From positions 1 to 64,000 of the forward strand of contig NZ_JABMJG010000013.1 of assembly GCF_013376045.1 (NCBI RefSeq): DNA of 64,000 nucleotides, in the 5' to 3' direction. A model generated the notes under the pieces. That model was not told the DNA's origin. It saw only the letters and a program-made list of their open reading frames with translations, and did no database searches. Position 1 is the stretch's first letter; each line of letters begins with the position of its first letter. A program made the translations under genes and the position numbers. Positions 1 through 8,983 of the stretch are shown here, piece by piece. This stretch comes from Variovorax sp. SG517. Its GTDB lineage: Bacteria > Pseudomonadota > Gammaproteobacteria > Burkholderiales > Burkholderiaceae_C.

Positions 1-79
1 TTTTCTTCACCCCATCCAACCAGCCCCGAAGAACCCCGTCAGACCCGAACACCAGAGGCATTCAGCAGCGAAGCCCACG

Positions 80-107
80 AGTATATGACAGATTTGGGCT
101 TGCGCAA
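80..107 (-). promoter_or_regulatory. Possible leftward sigma70-type promoter at the left edge
   Basis: Read on the minus strand there is a TTGCGC hexamer (102-107) and, 16 bases on, TATACT (80-85), followed by a GC-rich stretch GTGGGC. The pattern resembles promoters of stable RNA or housekeeping genes. The transcript would leave the window leftward, so its target cannot be seen. The rest of 1-227 holds no gene I can support; a TATATATAG run at 161-169 precedes the ABC-F gene and may belong to its promoter, but no matching -35 box is clear. Confidence 0.35.
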
Positions 108-227
108 GACGCTCGTGAAAGAATCTTGGATCGGCGTCACAACGGGCTCTTCTCTGCTCCATATATATAGAGGAAGAAACACTCCCCAGGACGACCCGAC
201 ATCCCCTCCTCCGATAATCCGCGCCAC

Positions 228-2129
228 ATGGCACTCATCACACTCCTCGACGCACAGCTCGCGTTCGGTCACGTCCCGCTGCTGGATCATGCGGACTTCT
301 CTCTTCTCGAATCGGAGCGCATCGGCCTGATCGGCCGCAACGGCGCTGGCAAGTCCTCCCTGCTCAAGATACTGGGCGGCCTGGAAAAGACCGACGACGG
401 CACCCTGCAGCTGCAGCAGAACCTCCGCGTCGCCTACGTCGCCCAGGAGCCCGCGCTCGACATGGATGCCGACGTCTTCACCGCCGCCAGCCAGGGCCTG
501 GCCCCCGTCATCGCGCTGCGCGATCTCTATCTCTCTGGCGCCGAAGGCCTGGACCTCGACGCCCTTCAGTCGCAAATCGAAGCCTTCGACGCATGGAACT
601 GGGAGCAGCGCGTGGAAGAGACGCTGCACCGCCTGCACCTCGACCGCGACGCGCGCGTCGGCTCGCTCTCCGGCGGCACCCGCAAGCGCGTGGCCCTTGC
701 CCAGGCTCTCGTGGCGGCTCCAGACGTCCTTCTGCTAGACGAGCCTACCAACCACCTGGACCTCGACTCCATCGAATGGCTCGAACAGCTTCTGATCGAC
801 TTCAAGGGCAGCGTCGTCACCGTCACCCATGACCGCAGCTTCCTGAACCGCGTCGCCACCCGCATCGTCGAGCTCGACCGGGGCAAGCTGGGCTCCTACC
901 CCGGCAACTTCGAGCAGTATCTCGCCCAGAAGGAAGAGCAGCTCGCCCAGGAGGCGGTCATCAACGCCAAGGCCGACAAGTTGCTGGCCCAGGAGGAAAT
1001 CTGGATCCGCAAGGGTGTGGAAGCCCGCCGCACCCGCAGCCAGAGCCGCATCACCCGCCTGCAGGAGCTGCGTGCCAGCCACGCCGCCCGCCGGAACGTG
1101 CAAGGCAGCGTCAACATGGACGTGGCTTCGGGCCAGGCCAGCGGCAAGATCGTGGCCGAGCTCACCGACGCCACCAAGTCCTTCGGCGACAAGACCGTGA
1201 TCCGCAATTTCAGCGGCACCATCCTGCGCGGCGACAAGGTCGGCCTGCTCGGCCCCAACGGCGCGGGCAAGACCACCCTGCTGAAGCTGATCCTCGGCGA
1301 GCTCGAGCCCGACAGCGGCAAGATCCGCCGCGGCACCAACCTGCAGGTGGCGTACTTCGACCAGATGCGCGACAAGCTCGACCTCGACGCCACGCTGGAA
1401 GACTTCATCAGCCCCGGCAGCGAGTGGATCGAGATCGGCACGCAAAAGAAGCACGTCAAGAGCTACCTCTCCGACTTCCTCTTCTCCCCCGCGCGCGCCA
1501 ACTCCCCCGTGCGTTCGCTCAGCGGCGGCGAACGCAACCGCCTGCTGCTGGCCCGCCTGTTCGCGCGCCCGGCCAACGTGCTGGTGCTCGACGAGCCGAC
1601 CAACGACTTGGACATCGACACCCTCGAACTGCTCGAGAACCTGCTGCAGGACTACGACGGCACCGTGTTCCTCGTGAGCCACGACCGCACCTTCCTGGAC
1701 AACGTGGTCACCAGCACCATCGCGTACGAAGGCGACGGCCGCTGGCGCGAGTACGAGGGCAGCGTGCAGGACTGGCTGACCCAGTCGAAGCGTGCCCGCG
1801 AGATCGCCGAGCAGCGCCTTGCCGCATCCGCACCAGCCCCGGCTCCCACGCCCGCTCCCGCCGCCGAAGCCCCCGCCCTCAAGACGGCGCCGGGCGCCCG
1901 CAAGAAGCTCTCATATAAAGAGCAGCGCGAGCTCGACTCCCTTCCCGCTCAAATCGAGGCCCTCGAAACCGAACAGAAGCGCATCACCGAAATGCTCGAG
2001 CTCGACGGCGGCGCCATCTACGCCACCGACTCCTCTCGCGCGGCCGAGCTGGCGGAGCGCCACGCCAAGATCGACGACGAACTGCTGGCCGCCATGGAGC
2101 GCCAGGAAGAACTCTCCGCCGGGCGCTGA
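228..2129 (+). CDS. uup: ABC-F family ATPase, Uup type
   Basis: Cytosolic soluble ABC protein with two nucleotide-binding domains and no membrane segments. The first domain has Walker A GRNGAGKS at residues 36-43, signature LSGG at 147-150 and a DEPTNHLDL Walker B. The second has GPNGAGKT at 342-349, LSGG at 431-434 and DEPTNDLDI. A charged linker (about 235-290) joins them. A Pro/Ala-rich hinge near residues 540-560 leads to a C-terminal coiled coil. The 633-residue length matches E. coli Uup (635), whose coiled coil binds DNA and which is linked to ribosome function and suppression of transposon excision; ABC-F proteins in general act at the ribosomal E site. The Uup subfamily call rests on the C-terminal coiled coil; the ABC-F call itself is secure. 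It reads alone, away from the leftward promoter. Confidence 0.93.
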   Translation: MALITLLDAQLAFGHVPLLDHADFSLLESERIGLIGRNGAGKSSLLKILGGLEKTDDGTLQLQQNLRVAYVAQEPALDMDADVFTAASQGLAPVIALRDLYLSGAEGLDLDALQSQIEAFDAWNWEQRVEETLHRLHLDRDARVGSLSGGTRKRVALAQALVAAPDVLLLDEPTNHLDLDSIEWLEQLLIDFKGSVVTVTHDRSFLNRVATRIVELDRGKLGSYPGNFEQYLAQKEEQLAQEAVINAKADKLLAQEEIWIRKGVEARRTRSQSRITRLQELRASHAARRNVQGSVNMDVASGQASGKIVAELTDATKSFGDKTVIRNFSGTILRGDKVGLLGPNGAGKTTLLKLILGELEPDSGKIRRGTNLQVAYFDQMRDKLDLDATLEDFISPGSEWIEIGTQKKHVKSYLSDFLFSPARANSPVRSLSGGERNRLLLARLFARPANVLVLDEPTNDLDIDTLELLENLLQDYDGTVFLVSHDRTFLDNVVTSTIAYEGDGRWREYEGSVQDWLTQSKRAREIAEQRLAASAPAPAPTPAPAAEAPALKTAPGARKKLSYKEQRELDSLPAQIEALETEQKRITEMLELDGGAIYATDSSRAAELAERHAKIDDELLAAMERQEELSAGR

Positions 2130-2216
2130 CACCCGGGCGCGCCTGCCGTCCGACGCGCGGCGGCCGCCGACTAGGCTATATATGCGGCACCTCCCTTCAA
2201 GCCCCGGGAAAGCCGC

Positions 2217-3926
2217 ATGCCTTCATCCTTCCAGACGTTCTTCCGCCGGTCGACGGCACTGCTGGCGCTGCTGACCCTCGGGGCCTGCGCGCAGCTGCCG
2301 CAGAACGTCGACCGCCCCGTCTCGACCGCCATCGCCGCGCCGGCCACCGGCACCGCGCTGGCCGACCTGGTACAGCAGCGCCGGCAGGCCGACAAGGCCC
2401 GCTACGAATCCGGCTTCCTGCTGCTGGGCGGTCCGCAGGCGGCCTACGGCAGTCGCCTGGCGCTGATCGAGGGCGCCCAGAAGACGCTGGACCTGCAGTA
2501 CTACACCATCCACGCCGACGCCAGCACCGGCCGCCTGGTGCGCGGCCTGCGCGCGGCCGCCGAGCGCGGCGTGCGGGTACGCGTGCTGCTCGACGACTTC
2601 CACACCACAGGCCGCGACGCGCTGGTGCTGGGCCTGGCCTTCATTCCCAACATCCAGATGCGGCTGTTCAACCCGCTCGCGGGCTCGCGCGATTCCACCT
2701 TCAGCCGCCTGCTCAACTCGATCGACGACGCCTCGCGCATCCAGCAGCGCATGCACAACAAGCTGTTCCTGGCCGACAACGTGCTGGGCGTGACGGGCGG
2801 GCGCAACCTGGGCGACGCCTACTTCGGCAACGCGACCAACGGCAACTTCGTCGATGTCGACGTGCTGGCCGCCGGCCCGATCGTGCAGGACCTCTCGCGC
2901 AGCTTCGACAGCTACTGGAACAACGAGCGCGCCTATCCGGTGCAGTCGCTGGTGACCCGCGAGGAGCTGCAGGCCATGCGCGACCGCGCGAAAAGGGTCG
3001 ACCAGGAACTGGCCGAGGAATCGACCCGCCAGAAGGAAGGCGCCGGCGCCCCAACCGCCGAGCAGCGCGCCCGCGCCTGGGACGAGAAGCCGCTCGACCT
3101 GCGCACCGCCACCTTCGTCTGGGCGCCGGCCGTGATGCTGGCCGACAAGCCCGGCAAGATTCCGGCCGACTCGGACCCGGGCAACAAGAAAGCGCCCGGC
3201 CTCGTGGTGAGCCGGCCCGACGACAAGGCCGGCACTTCCCGCGGCGCAGCTTCGCTGGAAGCCGCCTCCGACCTCGCCGCCAGCGGCGACACCGTGGTCG
3301 AGGGGCTGCTGCAGCTCATCGGGCAGGCACGAACCGACCTGACCATCATCTCGCCCTACTTCGTGCCCGGAAAGGACATGCTGCAGGCCTTCTCCACGGC
3401 CCGCGCCCGCAACGTGCGCATCCGCGTGCTGACCAACTCGCTGGCCTCCAACGACGCGCCGGTGGCGCACGTGGGCTACGCGCGCCACCGCGAGGCGCTG
3501 CTGAAGATGGGCATCGAGCTCTACGAGCTGCGCAGCGAGCAGGCGAGCTTCGGCAATGTCTTCGGTTCCTCGGGCGGCAGCAGCGCCCCCGGCGAATCGC
3601 GCGCGATGCTGCACTCCAAGGTGCTGGTGATGGACGGCCGGCTGCTGGTGGTGGGCTCGATGAACCTCGACCTGCGCTCCCAGCTGCAGAACACCGAGAT
3701 CGCGCTGCTGATCCGCAGCAACGAGCTTTCGCGCGCCGCCACCGAGCAGATCGAGCGCGGCATGCGCGAGCGCTCGTGGCACGTCGAGCTGGTCGACGGC
3801 TCGCTGGTGTGGCGCGCGCCCCAGGGCAGCGGCCTGAAGGACGCCACCACCGAGCCCGACGCCGGCGCCATGCTGCGGCTGATGCTCAAGCTCTTCGGGC
3901 CACTGGCGCCGGACCAGCTGCTTTGA
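2217..3926 (+). CDS. Phospholipase D superfamily lipoprotein, cardiolipin synthase-like (ClsC type)
   Basis: Probable envelope phosphatidyltransferase or phospholipase. The N-terminus is a lipoprotein signal with lipobox LGAC (Cys24). Two HKD motifs are present: H180-x-K182 within MHNKLFLADN, followed by a GGRN stretch, and H466-x-K468 within MLHSKVLVMDG, followed by GSMNLDLRS. Two HKD motifs in one chain are what the bacterial cardiolipin synthases ClsA/B/C use. At 569 residues it is longer than ClsC (about 470); the extra length is a charged, probably disordered insertion around residues 260-350 between the two halves. It follows the ABC-F gene by 87 bases and could be co-transcribed. Substrate specificity cannot be read from the sequence. 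Confidence 0.85.
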   Translation: MPSSFQTFFRRSTALLALLTLGACAQLPQNVDRPVSTAIAAPATGTALADLVQQRRQADKARYESGFLLLGGPQAAYGSRLALIEGAQKTLDLQYYTIHADASTGRLVRGLRAAAERGVRVRVLLDDFHTTGRDALVLGLAFIPNIQMRLFNPLAGSRDSTFSRLLNSIDDASRIQQRMHNKLFLADNVLGVTGGRNLGDAYFGNATNGNFVDVDVLAAGPIVQDLSRSFDSYWNNERAYPVQSLVTREELQAMRDRAKRVDQELAEESTRQKEGAGAPTAEQRARAWDEKPLDLRTATFVWAPAVMLADKPGKIPADSDPGNKKAPGLVVSRPDDKAGTSRGAASLEAASDLAASGDTVVEGLLQLIGQARTDLTIISPYFVPGKDMLQAFSTARARNVRIRVLTNSLASNDAPVAHVGYARHREALLKMGIELYELRSEQASFGNVFGSSGGSSAPGESRAMLHSKVLVMDGRLLVVGSMNLDLRSQLQNTEIALLIRSNELSRAATEQIERGMRERSWHVELVDGSLVWRAPQGSGLKDATTEPDAGAMLRLMLKLFGPLAPDQLL

Positions 3927-3947
3927 ATGAAGCCTTGAGGCTGCCGC

Positions 3948-4868
3948 TCAGTGCTTGTGCTGGTGCGCCGATCCGGCCGCATCGGCACCTTCGGGCGCAC
4001 CCACCGGCAGCGTCACGTCGAGCGTGGTCTTGGCGCCCTTGGCGTCCTGAAAGCTCAGCGTCATCGGCACGGTCGCGCCCTTCGCCAGCGCGCCCTTCAG
4101 GTCCATCATCATCACGTGGTAGCCGCCGGGCTTGAGCTCGACGGTCTGGCCCGCGGGCAGGTCGAGGCCGGTCGAGAGCTCGCGCATCTTCATGGTGTCG
4201 CCCTCCATCTTCATCTCGTGCACTTCGGCAACGCCCGCGGCCGGCGTGGAGATGCCCACCAGCTTCGCGCCGGTGGGCGAGGTCAGCTTCATGAAGGCGC
4301 CGGTACCGCTCTGGCCCGGCACCGACTGGCGCACCCAGCCGTCGCGCACGTCGACCGTGGCCACGCCCTGCGCCACCACGTTCAGCTTCGCGGCCGGGCT
4401 CTTCAGGCCGGCGGTGGAGCTGCCGGAGGCCGGCACCTCGGCCCAGTCGGCCGCGCCCAAGTCGCAGGTCTGAAGCACCTTGAACCACAGCGTGCCCGGC
4501 GTGGCGGGCACCTTGCCGCGCAGCACGAACTCGGCGCGCTCGCTGCCGGGCAGCGCGTTCGCGGGCGTCTCGGCGGTCCAGCGGACCTCGCCTTCGCCGT
4601 CCTTCGCGCCCTTCTGCACATCGAGCTTCCAGCCCTTGCGCGCCTGCGCGTCGCTCAGGATGAAGCCCTTGGGCAGGCGCACGGCCAGGCCGGTGGTGGC
4701 CTTGGCGCCTTCGCAGGCGTGGCCGACGCGGAAGGCGGCGTCGTAGTCGCTGCCGACGGTCACGCCCCCCGGGCGCAGCGTGACGTGCGCCACCGCGGCG
4801 CCCATGCCGGCCAGCATGGCGCATGCGGCGGTGGTCCTGAGGATGGCCATCGAAGTCGTTTTGTTCAT
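3948..4868 (-). CDS. DUF1775 (YcnI-like) plus PCuAC copper chaperone fusion protein
   Basis: Periplasmic copper-binding protein of 306 residues. The signal peptide ends AVA before His28, so cleavage would leave His as the first residue, as in YcnI, where the N-terminal His helps bind Cu(II). The DUF1775 domain spans about 28-165. A PCuAC domain follows (about 170-285): an HEMKM stretch, further Met residues, then GGYHVMMMDL, matching the His/Met Cu(I) site of chaperones that feed cytochrome oxidase CuA. The C-terminus is a His-rich tail (HQHKH). The ATG at 4868 was chosen because the signal peptide starts there; the frame runs open much further upstream only because it shadows the receptor gene. 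It lies 38 bases downstream of the TonB-dependent receptor gene and ahead of it sits a DUF2946 gene, all leftward, which points to copper uptake or delivery. Confidence 0.9.
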   Translation of the reverse strand: MNKTTSMAILRTTAACAMLAGMGAAVAHVTLRPGGVTVGSDYDAAFRVGHACEGAKATTGLAVRLPKGFILSDAQARKGWKLDVQKGAKDGEGEVRWTAETPANALPGSERAEFVLRGKVPATPGTLWFKVLQTCDLGAADWAEVPASGSSTAGLKSPAAKLNVVAQGVATVDVRDGWVRQSVPGQSGTGAFMKLTSPTGAKLVGISTPAAGVAEVHEMKMEGDTMKMRELSTGLDLPAGQTVELKPGGYHVMMMDLKGALAKGATVPMTLSFQDAKGAKTTLDVTLPVGAPEGADAAGSAHQHKH

Positions 4869-4906
4869 GTCGTTTGGTCCTTGCGGTTGGAACGGGGAGT
4901 CATCAA

Positions 4907-7231
4907 TCAAAGGTCGAACTTGAGCTCGGCCACGTAGGTGCGCTGCGGGTACGGGTGGAAGGCCCAGTACTTGTTGTTGTTCAGGTTGTCGATGCCGAAG
5001 GAGGCGCTCCACTGCCGGTCGATCCGGTAGCGTATGCGCGCATCGACCACGAAGAACTTCGAGAAGCCCATGTACGCGAAGCCGTTGGGGTCGCTGTGGT
5101 CGAGCGTGCCGTACTGCCTGCCGCTGTAGCGCGCACCGACGGTGTAGCTCCAGCGCTCGTCGGGCCGGTAGGTGGCCAGCAGGGTGGCGCGCACCCTGGG
5201 CACGCGCGGCTGGTCGTGGCCGACGCTGGCGGGGAAGCCGCTGTTGGCGGTGATCTTCGAGCGGGTGAGCGTGAGGCTGCCGCTCAGGTCCAGCCCGCGC
5301 ACACCCACGTCGGACGCGTTCAGCGCCACCTCCAGCCCGCGCGTGCGGATGGCGTCGACGTTCTGCACGGTGCTCACCAGGTTGTTGAGCGCCTGGGTGT
5401 AGAGCGCGTCCTTCGTGTTCTCGAAGAAGAGCGTGGTGCGCAGCACGCCGTCGAGCCCCCAGCCCTTGAGGTCGCGCTCGGCGGTGAGCTCGGTGGTCCA
5501 CGAGCGCTCGGGGCGCAGGTTGGGGTTGGTGTTGACGATCTGGTTGCCGCTGATCGAGCCCTGGTAGAGCTCGCTCACCGTCGGCATGCGCACCGCGCGG
5601 CCGGTGGAAGCCTTGAGCAGCCAGTCGGAGGTGGCCTGCCAGGCGACCGCCGCCTTGGGCGAGTCGTAGCTGTTCTTGCGCGGCGAGAAGTTCAGCAGCG
5701 TGCTCGCATTGCCGAGCTGGCCGCCGTAGGCCTCCCAGCGCTCGTGGCGCAGGCCGAGCGTGGTCTTCCAGTCCTTCGCGAAGCGCCAGGTGTCCTGCAC
5801 GTAGAGCGACTGCAGCCGGGTGTTGCCGTTGAAGGCCGAGAACGGCGAGACGGGCGAGCCGCCGATCCAGTCGAGCGTGTTGCCGACGCTGGTGCGCAGC
5901 CGCGCCGTGTCCTGCTGGAAGCCGAAGTCGACCACGTGCGCGCCCACGCCCTCGGCCGAGCCGGTGGGCCGCCAGGTGCCGGCCGCCTTGAAGGTGCTCC
6001 AGCCGGTGCCGCCCATGTCGGTGGTGCGGCCCGGGCCGCCGCTGAAGGCGCCCGGCAGCGGCGTGGTGGGCGTGCGGGAGGTGTCGCGCGAGTAGTCGTA
6101 GAGGCTGGCCGCCACTTCCCAGTCGAACACGCCGCCGGTGTGGCTCTTCACCGAGAGGCCGTGCATGTAGTGCGTGAGCGCGGTTTCGGTAGGCGCGAGC
6201 GCGGCGCTGGGCGAGTCGAGGTTGTAGGCGCGCCCGCCGATGTTCACCCGCCCGCCGTACACCGGCCGGCCAAGGGCGTCGCGCAGCCAGGTGTCGACGC
6301 CGCCGTGCGTGGTGTTGTTCCATGCGCCCAGCGTGTAGGTGGCGCGCACCGTGGGCGAGAAGTCGTAGGCCAGCTTGAGCTTGGCCTGCTCCTGCGTGGT
6401 GTCGTAGATGGTGGAGCCGCCCACCAGCCACCAGGGCTGGTTCGACGGGTTCAGCCCGCCCACCGCGCCGGTCACCGGCGTGCCCGCGCTGCCCACGGTG
6501 CCGGCGCTCACCAGCCGGTTGCCGAACACCAGCGCCTGCCCCTTGCTGTGCGTGCGCGAGGCGCTGAGCCACCACGACCAGTCGCCGCTGCGGCTGCCCA
6601 GCGACAGGTCGAGCTGCTGCCCGGCCGGCGAGGAGTGGCTGTTGTACAGGTCGAAGTTCGAGACGAAGCCGCTGAGCTTGACGTGCGCCTCGAACTTCGT
6701 CGGCATGCGCGTGACGTAGTCGACCACCGCGCCCACCGAGTTGCCCGGGTACGCAGCCGAGAACGGTCCGTACAGCACGTCGACGCGCTCGATCTCCTCG
6801 GGCGACACCATGCCCCAGCGCGGCGCATAGGTGGCGCCGTTGCCCAGCGGGTTCGACAGCATGATGCCGTCGGCATACACCATCGAGCGCGCGCTGTTGC
6901 CGGTGCCCGAGGCGCGCGTGGCCAGCACCGCGTGGTTGAAGTCGCCGATGTAGCGCTTGCGCACGACCAGGCTCGGCAGGTACTTCAGCGCGTCCTCGCT
7001 GTCGGTGGCGTTGACGGTCTCGACGATCTGCTCGTGCGTCACGCCTTCGATGGTGGTGGGGATCTGCGCCGGCAGCGAGGTCGGCCGCCCGCCGGTCACG
7101 GTGATGGTGTTCAGCGTGCGGCCGCCTGGGCCGCCTTCAGGGACGTCGGCCGGCTGCGCCTGTTGCGCCAGCGCGGACGCGCCAAGGGGGAATGCCATGG
7201 CGATCGCCAGGGCGCGGGAATGCTTGTTCAA
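4907..7231 (-). CDS. TonB-dependent outer-membrane receptor, probably for copper
   Basis: Outer-membrane 22-strand beta-barrel receptor, 774 residues, the normal size for the family. A signal peptide ends near residue 22, a TonB-box-like NTITVTGG follows, then the plug domain with YGPFSAAYPGNSVGAVVDY, the usual end of the plug. The C-terminus ends in a short hydrophobic/aromatic strand (LKFDL), as outer-membrane barrels do. The ligand is inferred from the company it keeps: a DUF1775-PCuAC chaperone directly downstream and a DUF2946 protein upstream, a grouping known from copper-responsive loci with OprC/NosA-type receptors. A siderophore or other metal complex cannot be excluded. Confidence 0.88.
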   Translation of the reverse strand: MNKHSRALAIAMAFPLGASALAQQAQPADVPEGGPGGRTLNTITVTGGRPTSLPAQIPTTIEGVTHEQIVETVNATDSEDALKYLPSLVVRKRYIGDFNHAVLATRASGTGNSARSMVYADGIMLSNPLGNGATYAPRWGMVSPEEIERVDVLYGPFSAAYPGNSVGAVVDYVTRMPTKFEAHVKLSGFVSNFDLYNSHSSPAGQQLDLSLGSRSGDWSWWLSASRTHSKGQALVFGNRLVSAGTVGSAGTPVTGAVGGLNPSNQPWWLVGGSTIYDTTQEQAKLKLAYDFSPTVRATYTLGAWNNTTHGGVDTWLRDALGRPVYGGRVNIGGRAYNLDSPSAALAPTETALTHYMHGLSVKSHTGGVFDWEVAASLYDYSRDTSRTPTTPLPGAFSGGPGRTTDMGGTGWSTFKAAGTWRPTGSAEGVGAHVVDFGFQQDTARLRTSVGNTLDWIGGSPVSPFSAFNGNTRLQSLYVQDTWRFAKDWKTTLGLRHERWEAYGGQLGNASTLLNFSPRKNSYDSPKAAVAWQATSDWLLKASTGRAVRMPTVSELYQGSISGNQIVNTNPNLRPERSWTTELTAERDLKGWGLDGVLRTTLFFENTKDALYTQALNNLVSTVQNVDAIRTRGLEVALNASDVGVRGLDLSGSLTLTRSKITANSGFPASVGHDQPRVPRVRATLLATYRPDERWSYTVGARYSGRQYGTLDHSDPNGFAYMGFSKFFVVDARIRYRIDRQWSASFGIDNLNNNKYWAFHPYPQRTYVAELKFDL

Positions 7232-7324
7232 GAGGAACCTTCTCCACGGAGCTTCAAACCGGACGGGCCGGACAAGCCGCGTACGCGCTTCGGGCGCGCG
7301 TGCACGGCTACGGTTTCGAAAGCG

Positions 7325-7696
7325 TCAGGAGAGGTTTGGCGGCCCGCGCGCCGGCAGCGGCGCCGCGGTGGCCGCGGCCAGTCGCGCGGCGGGGATGGGC
7401 TGGACCACGCGGCCCAGCGGCAGGGGAAGATCGAAGGCCGGCGCCGCCATGGCCGGCGGCGGAGCGCCGGTCAGCACGCACAGCGGGCAGTCCATGTGCG
7501 AGGCGCCCATTTCCTTGACGCCGTCCTCGGTGTGGACCACCACCTTGATCGATCCCGCGGCGGAGCACACCAGCTCCATGGCCTGCGGGTTCACCAGCGG
7601 CGACGCCACCGCCACGCCCAGCGACATCACGAACCACAGCAGCAGCCAACGCCCGGCGAGGGCGATGGAGCGGGTGGATCGGTGCAGCGCGTGCAT
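7325..7696 (-). CDS. DUF2946 family protein, putative metal-linked membrane-anchored protein
   Basis: A 123-residue protein with one hydrophobic N-terminal segment (about residues 12-34) that acts as signal or anchor. The exported part carries a Cys (VCSAAG), then HMDCPLC, the conserved His/Cys cluster of DUF2946. Members are frequently next to TonB-dependent receptors and PCuAC chaperones, as here, so a role in periplasmic copper handling is likely but unproven. The gene precedes the receptor gene by 93 bases in the same direction. The ATG at 7696 is the first Met before the hydrophobic segment; a longer reading would run into the TraB/GumN gene. Confidence 0.75.
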   Translation of the reverse strand: MHALHRSTRSIALAGRWLLLWFVMSLGVAVASPLVNPQAMELVCSAAGSIKVVVHTEDGVKEMGASHMDCPLCVLTGAPPPAMAAPAFDLPLPLGRVVQPIPAARLAAATAAPLPARGPPNLS

Positions 7697-7707
7697 GGCG
7701 GCCGCGA

Positions 7708-8931
7708 TTATCGGCGCACTTTGCCCTTGGCGGCAGGGGCCGCGGCCTTGGAGGGTGCGGCCTTGCCGGCCGTCTTGGCCGGCGCGCGGGCCCCGCCCCT
7801 GGACGCGGCGGGCGCCGCTTTGGCCGACTTTCCGCCCCTTGCTGCAGCCGCGGGCGCCGCCTTTCCGCGCTGGCCCTTGACCGCCTTGACCGCCTTGCCG
7901 CCGCGCACGGCCCTGGGCGCCGGCGAAGGCGCCGCGAGCGCTGGCATGGGCTGCGCGGTCTGCTCCTGCGCGCTGGTGAGCACCGGCGTCACGGTGAAGC
8001 CGCGCGCGGCCATGAGCGTGGGCAGCCCCTGCGGGCCGATCATGTGCAGCGCACCGACCGCGGCGAACACGCCCTTGCCGCCGGCATGCAGGCGCTCGAT
8101 GCCGTCGGCGAGGTTCGGGTTGCGGTCGTCGAGCAGGCGCTTGAGCAGCCGCTGCTCGGCGGGTGTGTTGAGGCAGTCGCACCACTCGGGGTAACGGGCC
8201 AGCCGGGCCGCGTCGCTGCGGGCCCAGACCTCGGCCAGCTCCTTGATCTGGCCGCGCAGCTTGCCCGACTCGAGCTCGTCGAGCGCCGCGTCGACCTGTT
8301 CGGCCTCCTCGGACTCGGAGCCGCCGGTCAGCACCTTGAGCTGGTCGGCCGCATTCTCGAGAGCGACGATCGGCTTGTTGCCGTTGCGCGCGGCGACCGC
8401 CAGCGTCTCGTCCACGCCGAATTCCGGATAGAGGCCGTCAGCGCGCCCCACCAGCCCGGCCAGCGCCGTGACCTGCAGGATCGGCTGCAACTTCGACAAC
8501 GAGCCCGGCGGCACGCAGGCTTCGCTGTTCTGGCGCTCCAGCCGGCGGGCGCGCTCGCCGCTGAGCATGCGCGCCAGCAGCTCGGGGTCGGCAGGCCGGG
8601 CCATGGCGCGGGCGGTGGCCTCGTCGCGCATGTCGAGCTCGAGCGCGACGGTGTCGCTCTGCGCCAGCGCCTTCTGGATGGTCGGGCCGGGCCGCACCCA
8701 GTCGCCGCGGCCGATGTGGATGGTGCCGTAGAGCCACGAGGTGCGCCCGTCGCGCTCGATGCGCCAGAGCACGCCGCGATCGATGCCGTTGCGCACGACC
8801 ACGCCGGGCTTCTCGAGGCTCGCGATGGCAGAGGGCGGGCAGGCCGCCCGGGCCGCCCCGAAGGTGAAGAGGAAAGCGATGCCGCACAGGGGCGCGGCGA
8901 GGATCCGGAGTATCCGCAAGGCTTGCTCCAC
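7708..8931 (-). CDS. TraB/GumN family protein with a Lys/Ala-rich tail
   Basis: Member of the TraB/PrgY/GumN (TIKI) superfamily, thought to be metal-dependent proteases. Both halves of the paired signature are present: GTIHIG in the N-terminal half and GALHMIGPQGL near the end of the folded part. A signal peptide ends near AARA, so it is exported or anchored. The last 100 or so residues are low complexity, rich in Ala, Lys, Gly and Arg (AAPAAK, RGGK repeats), unlike typical GumN proteins. I chose the GTG at 8931, which puts a clean signal peptide at the N-terminus and avoids overlap with the divergent gene at 8984; ATG starts at 8985 or 9012 are possible. It ends 11 bases before the DUF2946 start and may be co-transcribed with it. 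Confidence 0.78.
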   Translation of the reverse strand: MEQALRILRILAAPLCGIAFLFTFGAARAACPPSAIASLEKPGVVVRNGIDRGVLWRIERDGRTSWLYGTIHIGRGDWVRPGPTIQKALAQSDTVALELDMRDEATARAMARPADPELLARMLSGERARRLERQNSEACVPPGSLSKLQPILQVTALAGLVGRADGLYPEFGVDETLAVAARNGNKPIVALENAADQLKVLTGGSESEEAEQVDAALDELESGKLRGQIKELAEVWARSDAARLARYPEWCDCLNTPAEQRLLKRLLDDRNPNLADGIERLHAGGKGVFAAVGALHMIGPQGLPTLMAARGFTVTPVLTSAQEQTAQPMPALAAPSPAPRAVRGGKAVKAVKGQRGKAAPAAAARGGKSAKAAPAASRGGARAPAKTAGKAAPSKAAAPAAKGKVRR

Positions 8932-8983
8932 GATGAAAGAAAGTCCGGCATTCTCACAGCACCGCTGCCCATAATCCGAAACC

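Noticed and set aside
1..227. A tRNA or small RNA gene at the left edge
   Set aside because: No cloverleaf or recognisable small RNA; only a possible leftward promoter is visible.
3948..6575. An 875-codon minus-strand frame running from the receptor region into the DUF1775-PCuAC gene
   Set aside because: Its first two thirds are the receptor gene read in the wrong frame (Arg/Ala/His-rich, no domains); the real gene begins at the signal peptide at 4868.
4874..8194. A 1106-codon plus-strand open frame
   Set aside because: It is antisense to the receptor, DUF2946 and TraB/GumN genes and has only the composition expected from mirrored GC-rich codons.
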